Source: Streptomyces clavifer (GTDB lineage Bacteria > Actinomycetota > Actinomycetes > Streptomycetales > Streptomycetaceae). From it: 64,000 nt of DNA. Position 1 is the first letter of the stretch. Every line of letters starts with the position of its first letter. The notes beneath the pieces were generated by a model. The model had not been told where the DNA came from. It worked only from the letters and a program-made list of their open reading frames with translations, and did no database searches. Both the position numbers and the translations under genes were made by a program. Below are positions 53,389 through 59,995 of this stretch, piece by piece. The stretch covers positions 1 to 64,000 of the forward strand of contig BMWJ01000013.1 in assembly GCA_014651175.1 (NCBI GenBank). Reading direction: 5' to 3'.

Positions 53389-53661
53389 ATGTACCAGCGC
53401 ACTGTCTCCGTCGGCTCCCGCAGCGGGCTGCACGCCCGTCCGGCCTCGCTGTTCGTCCAGGCTGCCGCGCGTCAGCCGGTCAAGGTGAGCGTCGCACGCG
53501 ACGGTCACGACCCGGTCGACGCGCGCAGCATGCTCTCGGTGCTCGCCCTGGCGGCCCAGCACGGCGACGCGCTGGTGCTGTCCGCCGTCGGCGCGGGCGC
53601 GCCGGAGGCGGTCGAGGAGCTGGCGACTCTGTTGGCGCAGGACCTCGACGCGAAGGCCTGA
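53389..53661 (+). CDS. HPr phosphocarrier protein
   Basis: A 90-residue HPr. Phospho-His15 is in SGLHARPASLFV and the Ser-46-like residue is Ser47 in DARSMLSVLALA. It ends GAGAPEAVEELATLLAQDLD. It receives phosphate from Enzyme I and passes it to IIA. ATG 53389 has AGGAGG 6 nt upstream, a strong site. Streptomyces usually keep one HPr gene (ptsH) elsewhere in the chromosome; this copy in the fru operon is a second, dedicated phosphocarrier. Next gene starts 2 bp after its stop. Confidence 0.94.
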   Translation: MYQRTVSVGSRSGLHARPASLFVQAAARQPVKVSVARDGHDPVDARSMLSVLALAAQHGDALVLSAVGAGAPEAVEELATLLAQDLDAKA

Positions 53662-53663
53662 TC

Positions 53664-54098
53664 ATGACGGTGACGTGGGATCCGGCGGGTGCGGGCGTGC
53701 TCCGGCTGCCCTCGGGCCGACTGGTCCGAGGGCGCGGGCTGCGGTACCCCCTGCCCGCGGGCCCCGCGCCCGCCTTCGCGGTGTACCTGCTCGGCAGGCG
53801 GCCGCCCCCGGTCGCCTGGGAGGCGCGGTGGCTGCGCTGGCCCGACTTCCGGCTCCCCGCGGACCGTGCGCAGGCCCGGACATTGCTCCGTGAGGCATGG
53901 GACCGCGCCGCGACGGACCGCGTCGAGGTGGCCTGCGGGGGCGGTCGGGGACGGACCGGCACGGCGCTGGCCTGCCTCGCCGTCCTGGACGGTGTCCCGG
54001 CGGACGAGGCGGTGGCCCATGTCCGGCGGCACTATCACCCCCGGGCCGTGGAGACACCCTGGCAGCGGCGTTACGTAGAGCGCTTCGACCAGGGGTGA
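53664..54098 (+). CDS. Protein-tyrosine-phosphatase-like protein at the end of the fru operon
   Basis: A 144-residue protein with the full PTP active-site set: general-acid loop WPD at about 59-61 (LRWPDFRLPAD) and P-loop CGGGRGRTGT at 91-100, i.e. C-x5-R-T/S with Cys91 and Arg97. The N-terminal 40 residues form the beta sheet found in dual-specificity phosphatases. It begins 2 bp after the HPr stop, so it is translated with the PTS genes. A phosphatase in a PTS operon could dephosphorylate HPr, IIA or a sugar phosphate; this is inference. Confidence 0.78.
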   Translation: MTVTWDPAGAGVLRLPSGRLVRGRGLRYPLPAGPAPAFAVYLLGRRPPPVAWEARWLRWPDFRLPADRAQARTLLREAWDRAATDRVEVACGGGRGRTGTALACLAVLDGVPADEAVAHVRRHYHPRAVETPWQRRYVERFDQG

Positions 54099-54102
54099 AG
54101 GA

Positions 54103-54133
54103 CGTCGCCCGGAGGCCGGGGGCACGGGCGACG
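54103..54133. terminator. 9-bp hairpin ending the fru operon
   Basis: CGTCGCCCG at 54103-54111 pairs with CGGGCGACG at 54125-54133 around a 13-nt loop. It lies between the phosphatase stop and the end of the convergent gene at 54150, so it can serve both. Confidence 0.6.
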
Positions 54134-54149
54134 GATCAGCCGGCGGGGC

Positions 54150-54437
54150 TCATTCCACCGCGTGCGGCACCGGAACCGTGGCACCGCCCCCGGCACGTAC
54201 CGCCTCGACGACGTTCTGGTGGAAGGAACGGCTGGCTTCCTCGGAAGGGCACGGCACCGGACTGCCCGCCAGCGTGAACCAGTCCGAGGCGCCGCTGAAC
54301 TGCACGGCCACCTCCGCCTGCCCTTCGGACCATGTCGTGTGCACGGTCAAGTCCCCGTCCACGACGCCTACCTCTTCGGTGCGCACTCCGCCTGTTCCCG
54401 CGAAGACACCGCAGGTAGTCCACGATGCCCAGTTCAT
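54150..54437 (-). CDS. Hypothetical protein
   Basis: A 95-residue beta-rich protein (LTVHTTWSEGQAEVAVQFSG, SDWFTLAGSPVPCPSEEASR) ending in an acidic-amphipathic helix (FHQNVVEAVRAGGGATVPVP). One Cys pair is possible (TTCGVF, PVPCPSE). I do not recognise a family. It is convergent with the fru operon and stands alone, 120 bp from the DUF2000 gene on the same strand. Confidence 0.55.
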   Translation of the reverse strand: MNWASWTTCGVFAGTGGVRTEEVGVVDGDLTVHTTWSEGQAEVAVQFSGASDWFTLAGSPVPCPSEEASRSFHQNVVEAVRAGGGATVPVPHAVE

Positions 54438-54560
54438 GACGCGTCACCTTTCGGGACGAAGACAAGCATGCCCTGCGGACTGCTTCCGAGTATGGCACCG
54501 CAGCCATTCACTCGCACGGGTGTACCCCTGCGTATCCCGCCGGTAGCGCACCGCTGCCGG

Positions 54561-54998
54561 TCAGGGGTGCATCGACGCACCCTTGAGGATCTTGTCCACG
54601 GCGTTGCGGGGCCCGTAGACGGCCAGGCCCACGAGATCCAGTCCGTCACGCCCGACGGCCCGCACCGCGGCCCGGTTGGCCTTGTCGTGGCCGGTCGCGA
54701 AGAGGTCCGAGGTGAACACGGCCGTCATCGTCCCCCGGCCGACCGCCCGGGTGTGCGCCGTGGTCAGCATCTCCTTCGATCCGGCGAAGACGAGCACGGG
54801 CTGGCGGAACATCGGCAGGTACGGAGTGTCGTCGGCGTCGGCGTACGGTTCACCGATCACCTCCGGCGCCTGCGTACCGAGGCCGCTGACCAGGAAGGCG
54901 GTGACGTTCAGGCGTTGCCAGGTCTCCAGGTCGTCCCGGAGCAGCACGGCGATCTTGGTGTCGAAGCGTACGGGCGCGTTGGCGTTGTCGTCGGTCAT
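54561..54998 (-). CDS. DUF2000 protein
   Basis: A 145-residue protein beginning MTDDNANAPVRFDTKIAVLL and continuing RDDLETWQRLNVTAFLVSGL, the DUF2000 signature. Later come VLVFAGSKEMLTTAHTRAVG and YGPRNAVDKILKGASMHP. DUF2000 adopts a peptidyl-tRNA-hydrolase-II-like alpha/beta fold of unproven activity. ATG 54998 faces ATG 55086 of the AraC regulator across 87 bp, so the two are divergently co-regulated. Confidence 0.85.
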   Translation of the reverse strand: MTDDNANAPVRFDTKIAVLLRDDLETWQRLNVTAFLVSGLGTQAPEVIGEPYADADDTPYLPMFRQPVLVFAGSKEMLTTAHTRAVGRGTMTAVFTSDLFATGHDKANRAAVRAVGRDGLDLVGLAVYGPRNAVDKILKGASMHP

Positions 54999-55085
54999 GA
55001 CCAAGAGCCTGCCGAGCCGCGGGCCGAGAGTCTTGTACGAACTTTGCACGACGGCCCGCGTCGTCCCTCCTTGTAGGCTTTCCTC

Positions 55086-55925
55086 ATGGCTGCACGTCCG
55101 GACATCACCGCGTGGCGTCCGCGGGTCGAGGGGATCGACGAGGTCTTCCACGCCCACTTCGCCGACCACGCCTACCCCATGCACACGCATGACTCCTGGA
55201 CGCTGCTCATCGTGGACGAGGGCATGGTCCGGTACGACCTGGACCGCCATGAGCACGGGGCGCCCAGCTCGGTGGTCTCGCTGCTGCCGCCGCACATTCC
55301 GCACAACGGCGACGCGGTGACACCCGAGGGCTTCCGGAAGCGCGTCCTCTACCTGAACACCGCGCAGATCGCCCCGGAGCTCATCGGACGGGCGGTCGAC
55401 CGCCCCGCGCTGCACGATCCGCAGCTGCGGCACCGTATCCACCAGCTCCACCTGACGCTGGAGCGCCCGGGGGACGAGCTGGAGGCCCAGAGCCGTCTCG
55501 CCCTCGTCTCGGAGCGTCTCGCCCAGCATCTGCGCGACCAGCTCGGCGTGCCGCGGCCTGCGCACGACCGCCGGGTCGCCCGTGAGCTGCGGGCTCTGCT
55601 GGACCGGCACTACGTGGAGGGGCTGACGCTCCGGGAAGCGGCGGAGCGGCTGCACACCCATCACACCCATCTGGTGCGGGCGTTCAGCCGCGAGTACGGC
55701 ATGGCTCCGCACCAGTACCTGACGGGCCGGCGCATCGATCTGGCCCGGCGCCTGCTGCTCGGCGGGATGCGCGCGCCCGATGTGGCGTCGTCCGCCGGTT
55801 TCTACGACCAGTCCCACTTCTCGCGGCACTTCAAGCGCGTGGTCGGTACGAGTCCGGGGCACTACGCACGCACCGGGACCGCTCTCTACCGACGCTCCAG
55901 CGAGCCGCGGACGAACGCCGCCTGA
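55086..55925 (+). CDS. AraC-family regulator with cupin sensor domain
   Basis: A 279-residue regulator. The N-terminal half (about 1-150) is a cupin-like ligand domain (YPMHTHDSWTLLIVDEGMVR then HEHGAPSSVVSLLPPHIPHN). The C-terminal double HTH occupies about 170-265 (LREAAERLHTHHTHLVRAFS, MAPHQYLTGRRIDLARRLLL, RAPDVASSAGFYDQSHFSRH). It is divergent from DUF2000, which it probably regulates; such AraC-DUF2000 pairs are common. Its 3' end overlaps the DinB gene on the other strand by 40 bp. Confidence 0.93.
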   Translation: MAARPDITAWRPRVEGIDEVFHAHFADHAYPMHTHDSWTLLIVDEGMVRYDLDRHEHGAPSSVVSLLPPHIPHNGDAVTPEGFRKRVLYLNTAQIAPELIGRAVDRPALHDPQLRHRIHQLHLTLERPGDELEAQSRLALVSERLAQHLRDQLGVPRPAHDRRVARELRALLDRHYVEGLTLREAAERLHTHHTHLVRAFSREYGMAPHQYLTGRRIDLARRLLLGGMRAPDVASSAGFYDQSHFSRHFKRVVGTSPGHYARTGTALYRRSSEPRTNAA

Positions 55926-56395
55926 CCCGCGTGCTGCAGGTCGTCGGCGATGACGCTGACGAGCCGGGCGCCGAGCGTCACCGGGGGCGACCAGGACGCG
56001 TCGACGATGCGGTCCAGTGCCCTGCCGTCGAGCCCCCGGACGAAGGCCAGGCTCTGCTCGTGCACGGCGTCGAAGTAACCGAGGAGCAGGTCGGCCGAGG
56101 ACACCCGCACGGAGGCCACCTGCGCTGTGCCCTGGCCGTAGCCGGTGGCCTCCTTCGTGAACGGCAGCTCGTAGCGGTCCGCCCAGCCTCGCGCGAACCA
56201 CACCTGCTCGGTGCCGGCCGCGTCGGAGACATGGTCGTCCTGCACGCGCGTGAGGTGCCACACGAGCCAGGAGATCGAATTCGCGTCCGCGTCGAGCCTG
56301 GCGTTGAGCTCGGCGGGGGCCAGACCTTCGACCGCGGCGTGCACCGTTTCATGAATGCGTTCGAACGCGTCGACGAGAATGTCCGCACTGTTCAT
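55886..56395 (-). CDS. DinB-family mycothiol-transferase-like protein
   Basis: A 169-residue four-helix-bundle protein. Start ATG 56395 (MNSADILVDAFERIHETVHA). The metal-ligand His in ISWLVWHLTRVQDDHV (about 42-57) and HAGQAAFVRG (about 155) match mycothiol-dependent DinB enzymes. These conjugate or transfer mycothiol for detoxification. The 3' end overlaps the AraC gene. It lies just downstream of the epoxide hydrolase gene's promoter side and in the same strand; both act in xenobiotic handling. Confidence 0.86.
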   Translation of the reverse strand: MNSADILVDAFERIHETVHAAVEGLAPAELNARLDADANSISWLVWHLTRVQDDHVSDAAGTEQVWFARGWADRYELPFTKEATGYGQGTAQVASVRVSSADLLLGYFDAVHEQSLAFVRGLDGRALDRIVDASWSPPVTLGARLVSVIADDLQHAGQAAFVRGSLERR

Positions 56396-56468
56396 GGACA
56401 CACCTTCGCCGGTCCTCGTGCGGGCCCTCGACTCCGACACGCGACCGCGCAGGCACGGGCGGGACCTG

Positions 56469-57476
56469 TCAGGCGTGCACGGTGTGCAGCCACCCCGTCA
56501 GCAGGTCGTTGACCTCGGTGGCGCGTTCCTGTTGGATCCAGTGCCCGCACCCCTCGAGGATGTGCGAGGAGACCAGGCCGGGAAGCGTGCGCGGGTAGGC
56601 GGCGATCGCGTCGGCCATCCAGGTGGTGGAGGAGTCGAGGGCGCCACCGATGAACAGCGAGGGCCGGGTGAGCCGTGCTCCGTCCCAGACCGCCAGGTCC
56701 TCCCAGTCACGGTCGACGTTGCGGTAGCGGTTGAGTCCGCCGGTCAGGCCCGTCCGCGCGAACTCGGCGCTGTACACATCGAGGTCCGCCTCGGTGAGCC
56801 AGGAGGGCAGCGGGCCGCGGGGAAAGCGGTCGCGCATGCGGGCGCCCGAGGGCACGAAGAAGGGACTCGCACCGTCGGGCGGGGGCATCGTGTCGGCGGA
56901 GAGTGCCGAGTAGAAGCCGGCGAGCCACCCGCGCACGTCGGGGTCGATCTCCGCCTCGGCACGGCCGGGCTCCTGGAAGTAGCTGACGTAGAACTCCTCG
57001 CTGCCGCCGATGCGGGCGAATCCTTCGGTGGGCCGCATCGGGTTCCACGGGGCGTAGGGAACGCTGAGCATCGCCGCGGCGGTGAACATGTCGGGCCGCA
57101 GCAGCGCGCTGTTGGCGGCGACCGGCGAGCCCCAGTCGTGTCCGACGACCGTGGCCGTCTCCTCCCCCAACGCATGGACGACTCCGACGTTGTCGCCGAC
57201 GAGGGCCGTCAACCGGTAGGCGTCCACATCGTCGGGGGCCGACGAGCGCCCGTATCCCCGTACGTCCACGGCGACCGCTCGGAAGCCCGCCGCGGCGACG
57301 GCCGGCAGCTGGTGGCGCCAGGAGTACGACGTCTCGGGGAAGCCGTGGATCATGAGGACGAGGGGGCCGGTGCCCTGCTCGAGCAGATGGATCCGGCCAC
57401 CGGGGCCGTCCACCAGCCGGTGGACGGCCCCGGGGACGGACGAAGAGGGCTCAGGTGTGGAAGCGGGCTGTGGCAT
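56469..57476 (-). CDS. Epoxide-hydrolase-type alpha/beta hydrolase
   Basis: A 335-residue hydrolase. The oxyanion HGFPETSYSW is at 44-53 and the nucleophile elbow is GHDWGS with Asp114, the epoxide-hydrolase and haloalkane-dehalogenase signature. The base is His in EGCGHWIQQE near residue 312. Cap-domain helices contain SYFQEPGRAEAEIDPDVRG, typical of soluble epoxide hydrolases. ATG 57476 has a ribosome site GGAGG 7 nt upstream. Substrate unknown. Single gene. Confidence 0.92.
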   Translation of the reverse strand: MPQPASTPEPSSSVPGAVHRLVDGPGGRIHLLEQGTGPLVLMIHGFPETSYSWRHQLPAVAAAGFRAVAVDVRGYGRSSAPDDVDAYRLTALVGDNVGVVHALGEETATVVGHDWGSPVAANSALLRPDMFTAAAMLSVPYAPWNPMRPTEGFARIGGSEEFYVSYFQEPGRAEAEIDPDVRGWLAGFYSALSADTMPPPDGASPFFVPSGARMRDRFPRGPLPSWLTEADLDVYSAEFARTGLTGGLNRYRNVDRDWEDLAVWDGARLTRPSLFIGGALDSSTTWMADAIAAYPRTLPGLVSSHILEGCGHWIQQERATEVNDLLTGWLHTVHA

Positions 57477-57575
57477 GGATCCTCCTGGGGTTCCCGGTAC
57501 CGGTCTGCGTCACGATCATTCGGCGCGACCGCGTCCCCGGGCAAGTGATCTTGCCGTTCCGGCAAGCCAGCGGTT

Positions 57576-57809
57576 TCACACCAGCAGGTGCAGGAGGTGA
57601 CCGCAGCCCGTGGCCTCGTCCGGGTGCCGGGCGAGAACCTCGTACGCACCGCGTTCGTACGCGCCGGTCTCCCACACCCCGTCGGGTGCCCGCCTCAGGA
57701 ACAGGAAGTCGGTGGGGGTGGGGACCGGTTCGTGGACGCCTTCGATGCGGTAGTAGTCGTCGGGCACCCGTGCCGCGTGGAGCGCGGCCCGCAGTTCACG
57801 GCGTTCCAT
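57576..57809 (-). CDS. Small protein partner of the TNT toxin, probable immunity protein
   Basis: A 77-residue protein starting MERRELRAALHAARVPDDYY. It then reads RIEGVHEPVPTPTDFLFLRR and GVWETGAYERGAYEVLARHP. Its start lies 8 bp after the stop of the TNT-domain gene, so the two are one unit. In other actinobacteria TNT toxin genes are followed by a short protein that neutralises the NADase (IFT or its analogues). The sequence is short for that class, but the position is exact. The name is inference. Confidence 0.7.
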   Translation of the reverse strand: MERRELRAALHAARVPDDYYRIEGVHEPVPTPTDFLFLRRAPDGVWETGAYERGAYEVLARHPDEATGCGHLLHLLV

Positions 57810-57817
57810 GGGGGCGG

Positions 57818-58489
57818 TTACGCGCCCGCGGGCGTCAGGTAGGCGTGGTCCAGCAGCCACTTCACGTTGAGCCTCTCCCCGGCACCCGGGTCGAGGAAGA
57901 CCGCGTCGAGCTTGATCTGCTGCCCGCCGCCGCGCTGCTCGAACCACGGCGCGATGCCGCCCTGCCAGACCCAGAACGGCTTGGCGACCTTGTAGACACG
58001 GTAGTCGCACGGTACGGCGGCGTCACGGGTGTTGAGGTTCTGCGGAGGCAGGGCCCGCTCGGTGTAGGCGTCCCCGGCCGGTGCCAGGTAGCTGCCGTAC
58101 TCCGATCCGAAGCGGTCCAGGCGCTGTCCCGGGCGCAGCTTGGCGGGCTCCTTGTCGATCTCTCCGTTGACCTCGGCGAAGCCGTCGTTGGGCGGGTACT
58201 TCCAGCTGCCCGTGCCGGCGGGGCCCTCCCAGTACTTCGTCAGGAAGGCGGACGGCGACAGGTCTCCCGTGCGCTTGTACCCCTTGAGCAGCGGGCCGAC
58301 GGGGGCCTGGGCCGGCTTCGGCAGCCACTTGGGTCCCAGCCGGGCATCGTCGAGGTACTCACCGGTGCACGGGTCGTGGCGGACGGCCGCCGACGCGGTC
58401 CCCTGGTGCGGCGCGGCACTCGCGGCGGGGGCTGCCACGAGCCCTGCGGCGATGCCGATCGTCGCAAGTGCGGTGCGGATGCGGTTCAT
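57818..58489 (-). CDS. Secreted TNT-domain protein, probable NAD+ glycohydrolase toxin
   Basis: A 223-residue secreted protein with signal peptide (cleavage near ASAAP, about residue 25). The TNT domain fills the C-terminal half: RPGQRLDRFGSEYGSYLAPA (the Y-G-S-Y-L-A-P-A-G core), ERALPPQNLNT, YRVYKVAKPFWVWQGGIAPW and FEQRGGGQQIKLD with the catalytic Gln. TNT domains cleave NAD+. Free-standing secreted forms occur widely in Streptomyces. ATG 58489 is preceded by AGGGG. With the next gene it forms a toxin-immunity pair. Confidence 0.88.
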   Translation of the reverse strand: MNRIRTALATIGIAAGLVAAPAASAAPHQGTASAAVRHDPCTGEYLDDARLGPKWLPKPAQAPVGPLLKGYKRTGDLSPSAFLTKYWEGPAGTGSWKYPPNDGFAEVNGEIDKEPAKLRPGQRLDRFGSEYGSYLAPAGDAYTERALPPQNLNTRDAAVPCDYRVYKVAKPFWVWQGGIAPWFEQRGGGQQIKLDAVFLDPGAGERLNVKWLLDHAYLTPAGA

Positions 58490-58579
58490 TCGGAGGTCCC
58501 CTCGATTGCCGGTGAACATACGGGCCGAACACGAAGGGTAGTTGCTCGCTGGCGCGGAGTGCTCACGCCATGCCGTCGG

Positions 58580-58608
58580 GAGCCCGGCCGCCGAGGACGG
58601 CCGGGCTC
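58580..58608 (-). terminator. 11-bp hairpin after the NTF2-like gene
   Basis: GAGCCCGGCCG at 58580-58590 pairs with CGGCCGGGCTC at 58598-58608, loop CCGAGGA. Confidence 0.72.
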
Positions 58609-58614
58609 GGCGTG

Positions 58615-59055
58615 TCAGCCCGCGGCGGGATCCGGTACGAGACCGTCGGCCGCCAGGCCCTCGAGGACCGCCGCCCCCAGGGCCTGGACGGCGGACATCG
58701 GGCGGACCATCACGGTGAACTCCTTGATGCGGCCCGCCTCGTCGAACTGGAGCAGGTCGATCCCGTGGATCTCCCTGCCGTTCACGGATGCCCTGAACAA
58801 CAGGATCTCCGACGGGACCTCGGCGCCCTCCGCGCTGGTGAGGGCCTCGCCCTCGAGGTGTCCGACGTACCGGAAGCCCTCGAAGGTGCGCAGGAGCACG
58901 CCGAAGAGCCCGAGCACCATAGGCCGCCCTTCGAACGGCGTGAACTTCACCGGGCTGAAGAGCCGGACGTCCTCGGTGAACAGTCCGTCCAGCGCCGCGA
59001 GATCACGCTTCTCGACGGCGGAGCGGAAGCGTTCCGTGGTGTCGGCGGCGGTCAT
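58615..59055 (-). CDS. NTF2-like (SnoaL-type) protein
   Basis: A 146-residue cone-fold protein: MTAADTTERFRSAVEKRDLA, LFTEDVRLFSPVKFTPFEGR and LGLFGVLLRTFEGFRYVGHL, closing with LLQFDEAGRIKEFTVMVRP. The pattern is the NTF2/SnoaL superfamily used for isomerases and limonene-epoxide-hydrolase-like enzymes; no catalytic residue set is obvious. ATG 59055 has AGGAG 8 nt upstream; ATG 59061 and GTG 59064 are alternatives. An operator-like inverted repeat lies 24-39 bp before the start. Confidence 0.85.
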   Translation of the reverse strand: MTAADTTERFRSAVEKRDLAALDGLFTEDVRLFSPVKFTPFEGRPMVLGLFGVLLRTFEGFRYVGHLEGEALTSAEGAEVPSEILLFRASVNGREIHGIDLLQFDEAGRIKEFTVMVRPMSAVQALGAAVLEGLAADGLVPDPAAG

Positions 59056-59078
59056 GGCCATCACTCCTCAAAGTACCT

Positions 59079-59094
59079 AGTCAACAAAATGACT
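59079..59094 (-). promoter_or_regulatory. Operator-like inverted repeat before the NTF2-like gene
   Basis: AGTCA at 59079-59083 and TGACT at 59090-59094 flank the AT-rich spacer ACAAAA. Symmetry and position suit a MarR or HxlR repressor. No such gene is adjacent. Confidence 0.5.
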
Positions 59095-59154
59095 GATCAC
59101 TTCGGTGAGTATGGCGTAGGACGGCCGTTCACGCGAGGAGCCCGGGGAGGGGTT

Positions 59155-59865
59155 TCAGGAGGGCGGGTCGACGAAACGCACGGTGACCTCGTCGAATCCG
59201 AGGGAACCGAGGAGGCCCTTCAGCATGGCGGCCGTGTTCTTCTCGGCCCGGCCGGTGAGGCCGCTCTCCTTCGCCGCTTCCCCTATGTGCTTGGCTGCCA
59301 GCTTGTTGACCGCCTGTTCACTGCCGGGGTTGTCGGAGAAGAAGTCCCCGAGCCGGTCGAGGAGGCCGCGCTGTTTGGACACCGCGTAGGAGCGGTCAGG
59401 GTCCAGCGCGGGCTTGCCGAGGACGGCATGGGGCAGGCGGAGTTCGGCCGTGGTGCGGTCCTCGTTGACGACCACCCCGTCCCGGGCGACCTTGCCGAGG
59501 TCCACGGAGGCCCCGACGGTGCCGGCGCCCACGTAGAGCGTCCGGGTGCCGCGGATGGCGTCGGGCAGGAACTTGGCGTCCTTCTCGAGGTCGACGACGA
59601 CCTGGAAGTTGCCGGAGGCCGCCTCGTACGCGCTCATGTCCTGGATCGACTTGAGCACCGCGGGCCCGGATCGGTCCTTGGTCTCCTCGCCGAACATGCC
59701 GCCGAGCCCGGGCAGAAGGCTGAGCCGGGTGCCCACGAGCAGCAGGACCACGCCCGCTGCGCACACACCGGCGAACGGCAGGCATCCGCGCATGCGCCTG
59801 CGGCGGCGGGGCGCTTGGCCGGCGGGGTCCGGGGTGCTGTCTGTCCTTACGTCTGTGGACGTCAT
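59155..59865 (-). CDS. DUF4230-type membrane-anchored protein
   Basis: A 236-residue protein. A short basic N-terminus (about 1-25) precedes a membrane helix (LPFAGVCAAGVVLLLVGTRL). The rest is an outside alpha/beta domain, DUF4230-like: NFQVVVDLEKDAKFLPDAIR, GTRTLYVGAGTVGASVDLGK, DRSYAVSKQRGLLDRLGDFF and KGLLGSLGFDEVTVRFVDPP. The family is found in many bacteria without known function. Start ATG 59865 has GGAGG but only 2 bp spacing, so a downstream start may be used. Convergent with the GH48 gene's promoter side? No: both are on the minus strand, with GH48 lying just upstream. Confidence 0.72.
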   Translation of the reverse strand: MTSTDVRTDSTPDPAGQAPRRRRRMRGCLPFAGVCAAGVVLLLVGTRLSLLPGLGGMFGEETKDRSGPAVLKSIQDMSAYEAASGNFQVVVDLEKDAKFLPDAIRGTRTLYVGAGTVGASVDLGKVARDGVVVNEDRTTAELRLPHAVLGKPALDPDRSYAVSKQRGLLDRLGDFFSDNPGSEQAVNKLAAKHIGEAAKESGLTGRAEKNTAAMLKGLLGSLGFDEVTVRFVDPPS

Positions 59866-59948
59866 GTCCTCCGTGTGACCCGCTCCGGCCGTTTCAGTCC
59901 AACGAGCGGGTCGACTACGCCAGATCATGTACGGGCACCCCGGTGGGC

Positions 59949-59987
59949 GGGGTGCGGGGCCCGGCAGACCGCCGGACCCCGCACCCC
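59949..59987 (-). terminator. 16-bp interrupted hairpin after the GH48 gene
   Basis: GGGGTGCGGGG at 59949-59959 pairs with CCCCGCACCCC at 59977-59987. Inside, after one mismatch, CCGGC at 59961-59965 pairs with GCCGG at 59971-59975, loop AGACC. It is 9 bp past the GH48 stop. Confidence 0.75.
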
Positions 59988-59995
59988 TCGGTCAC

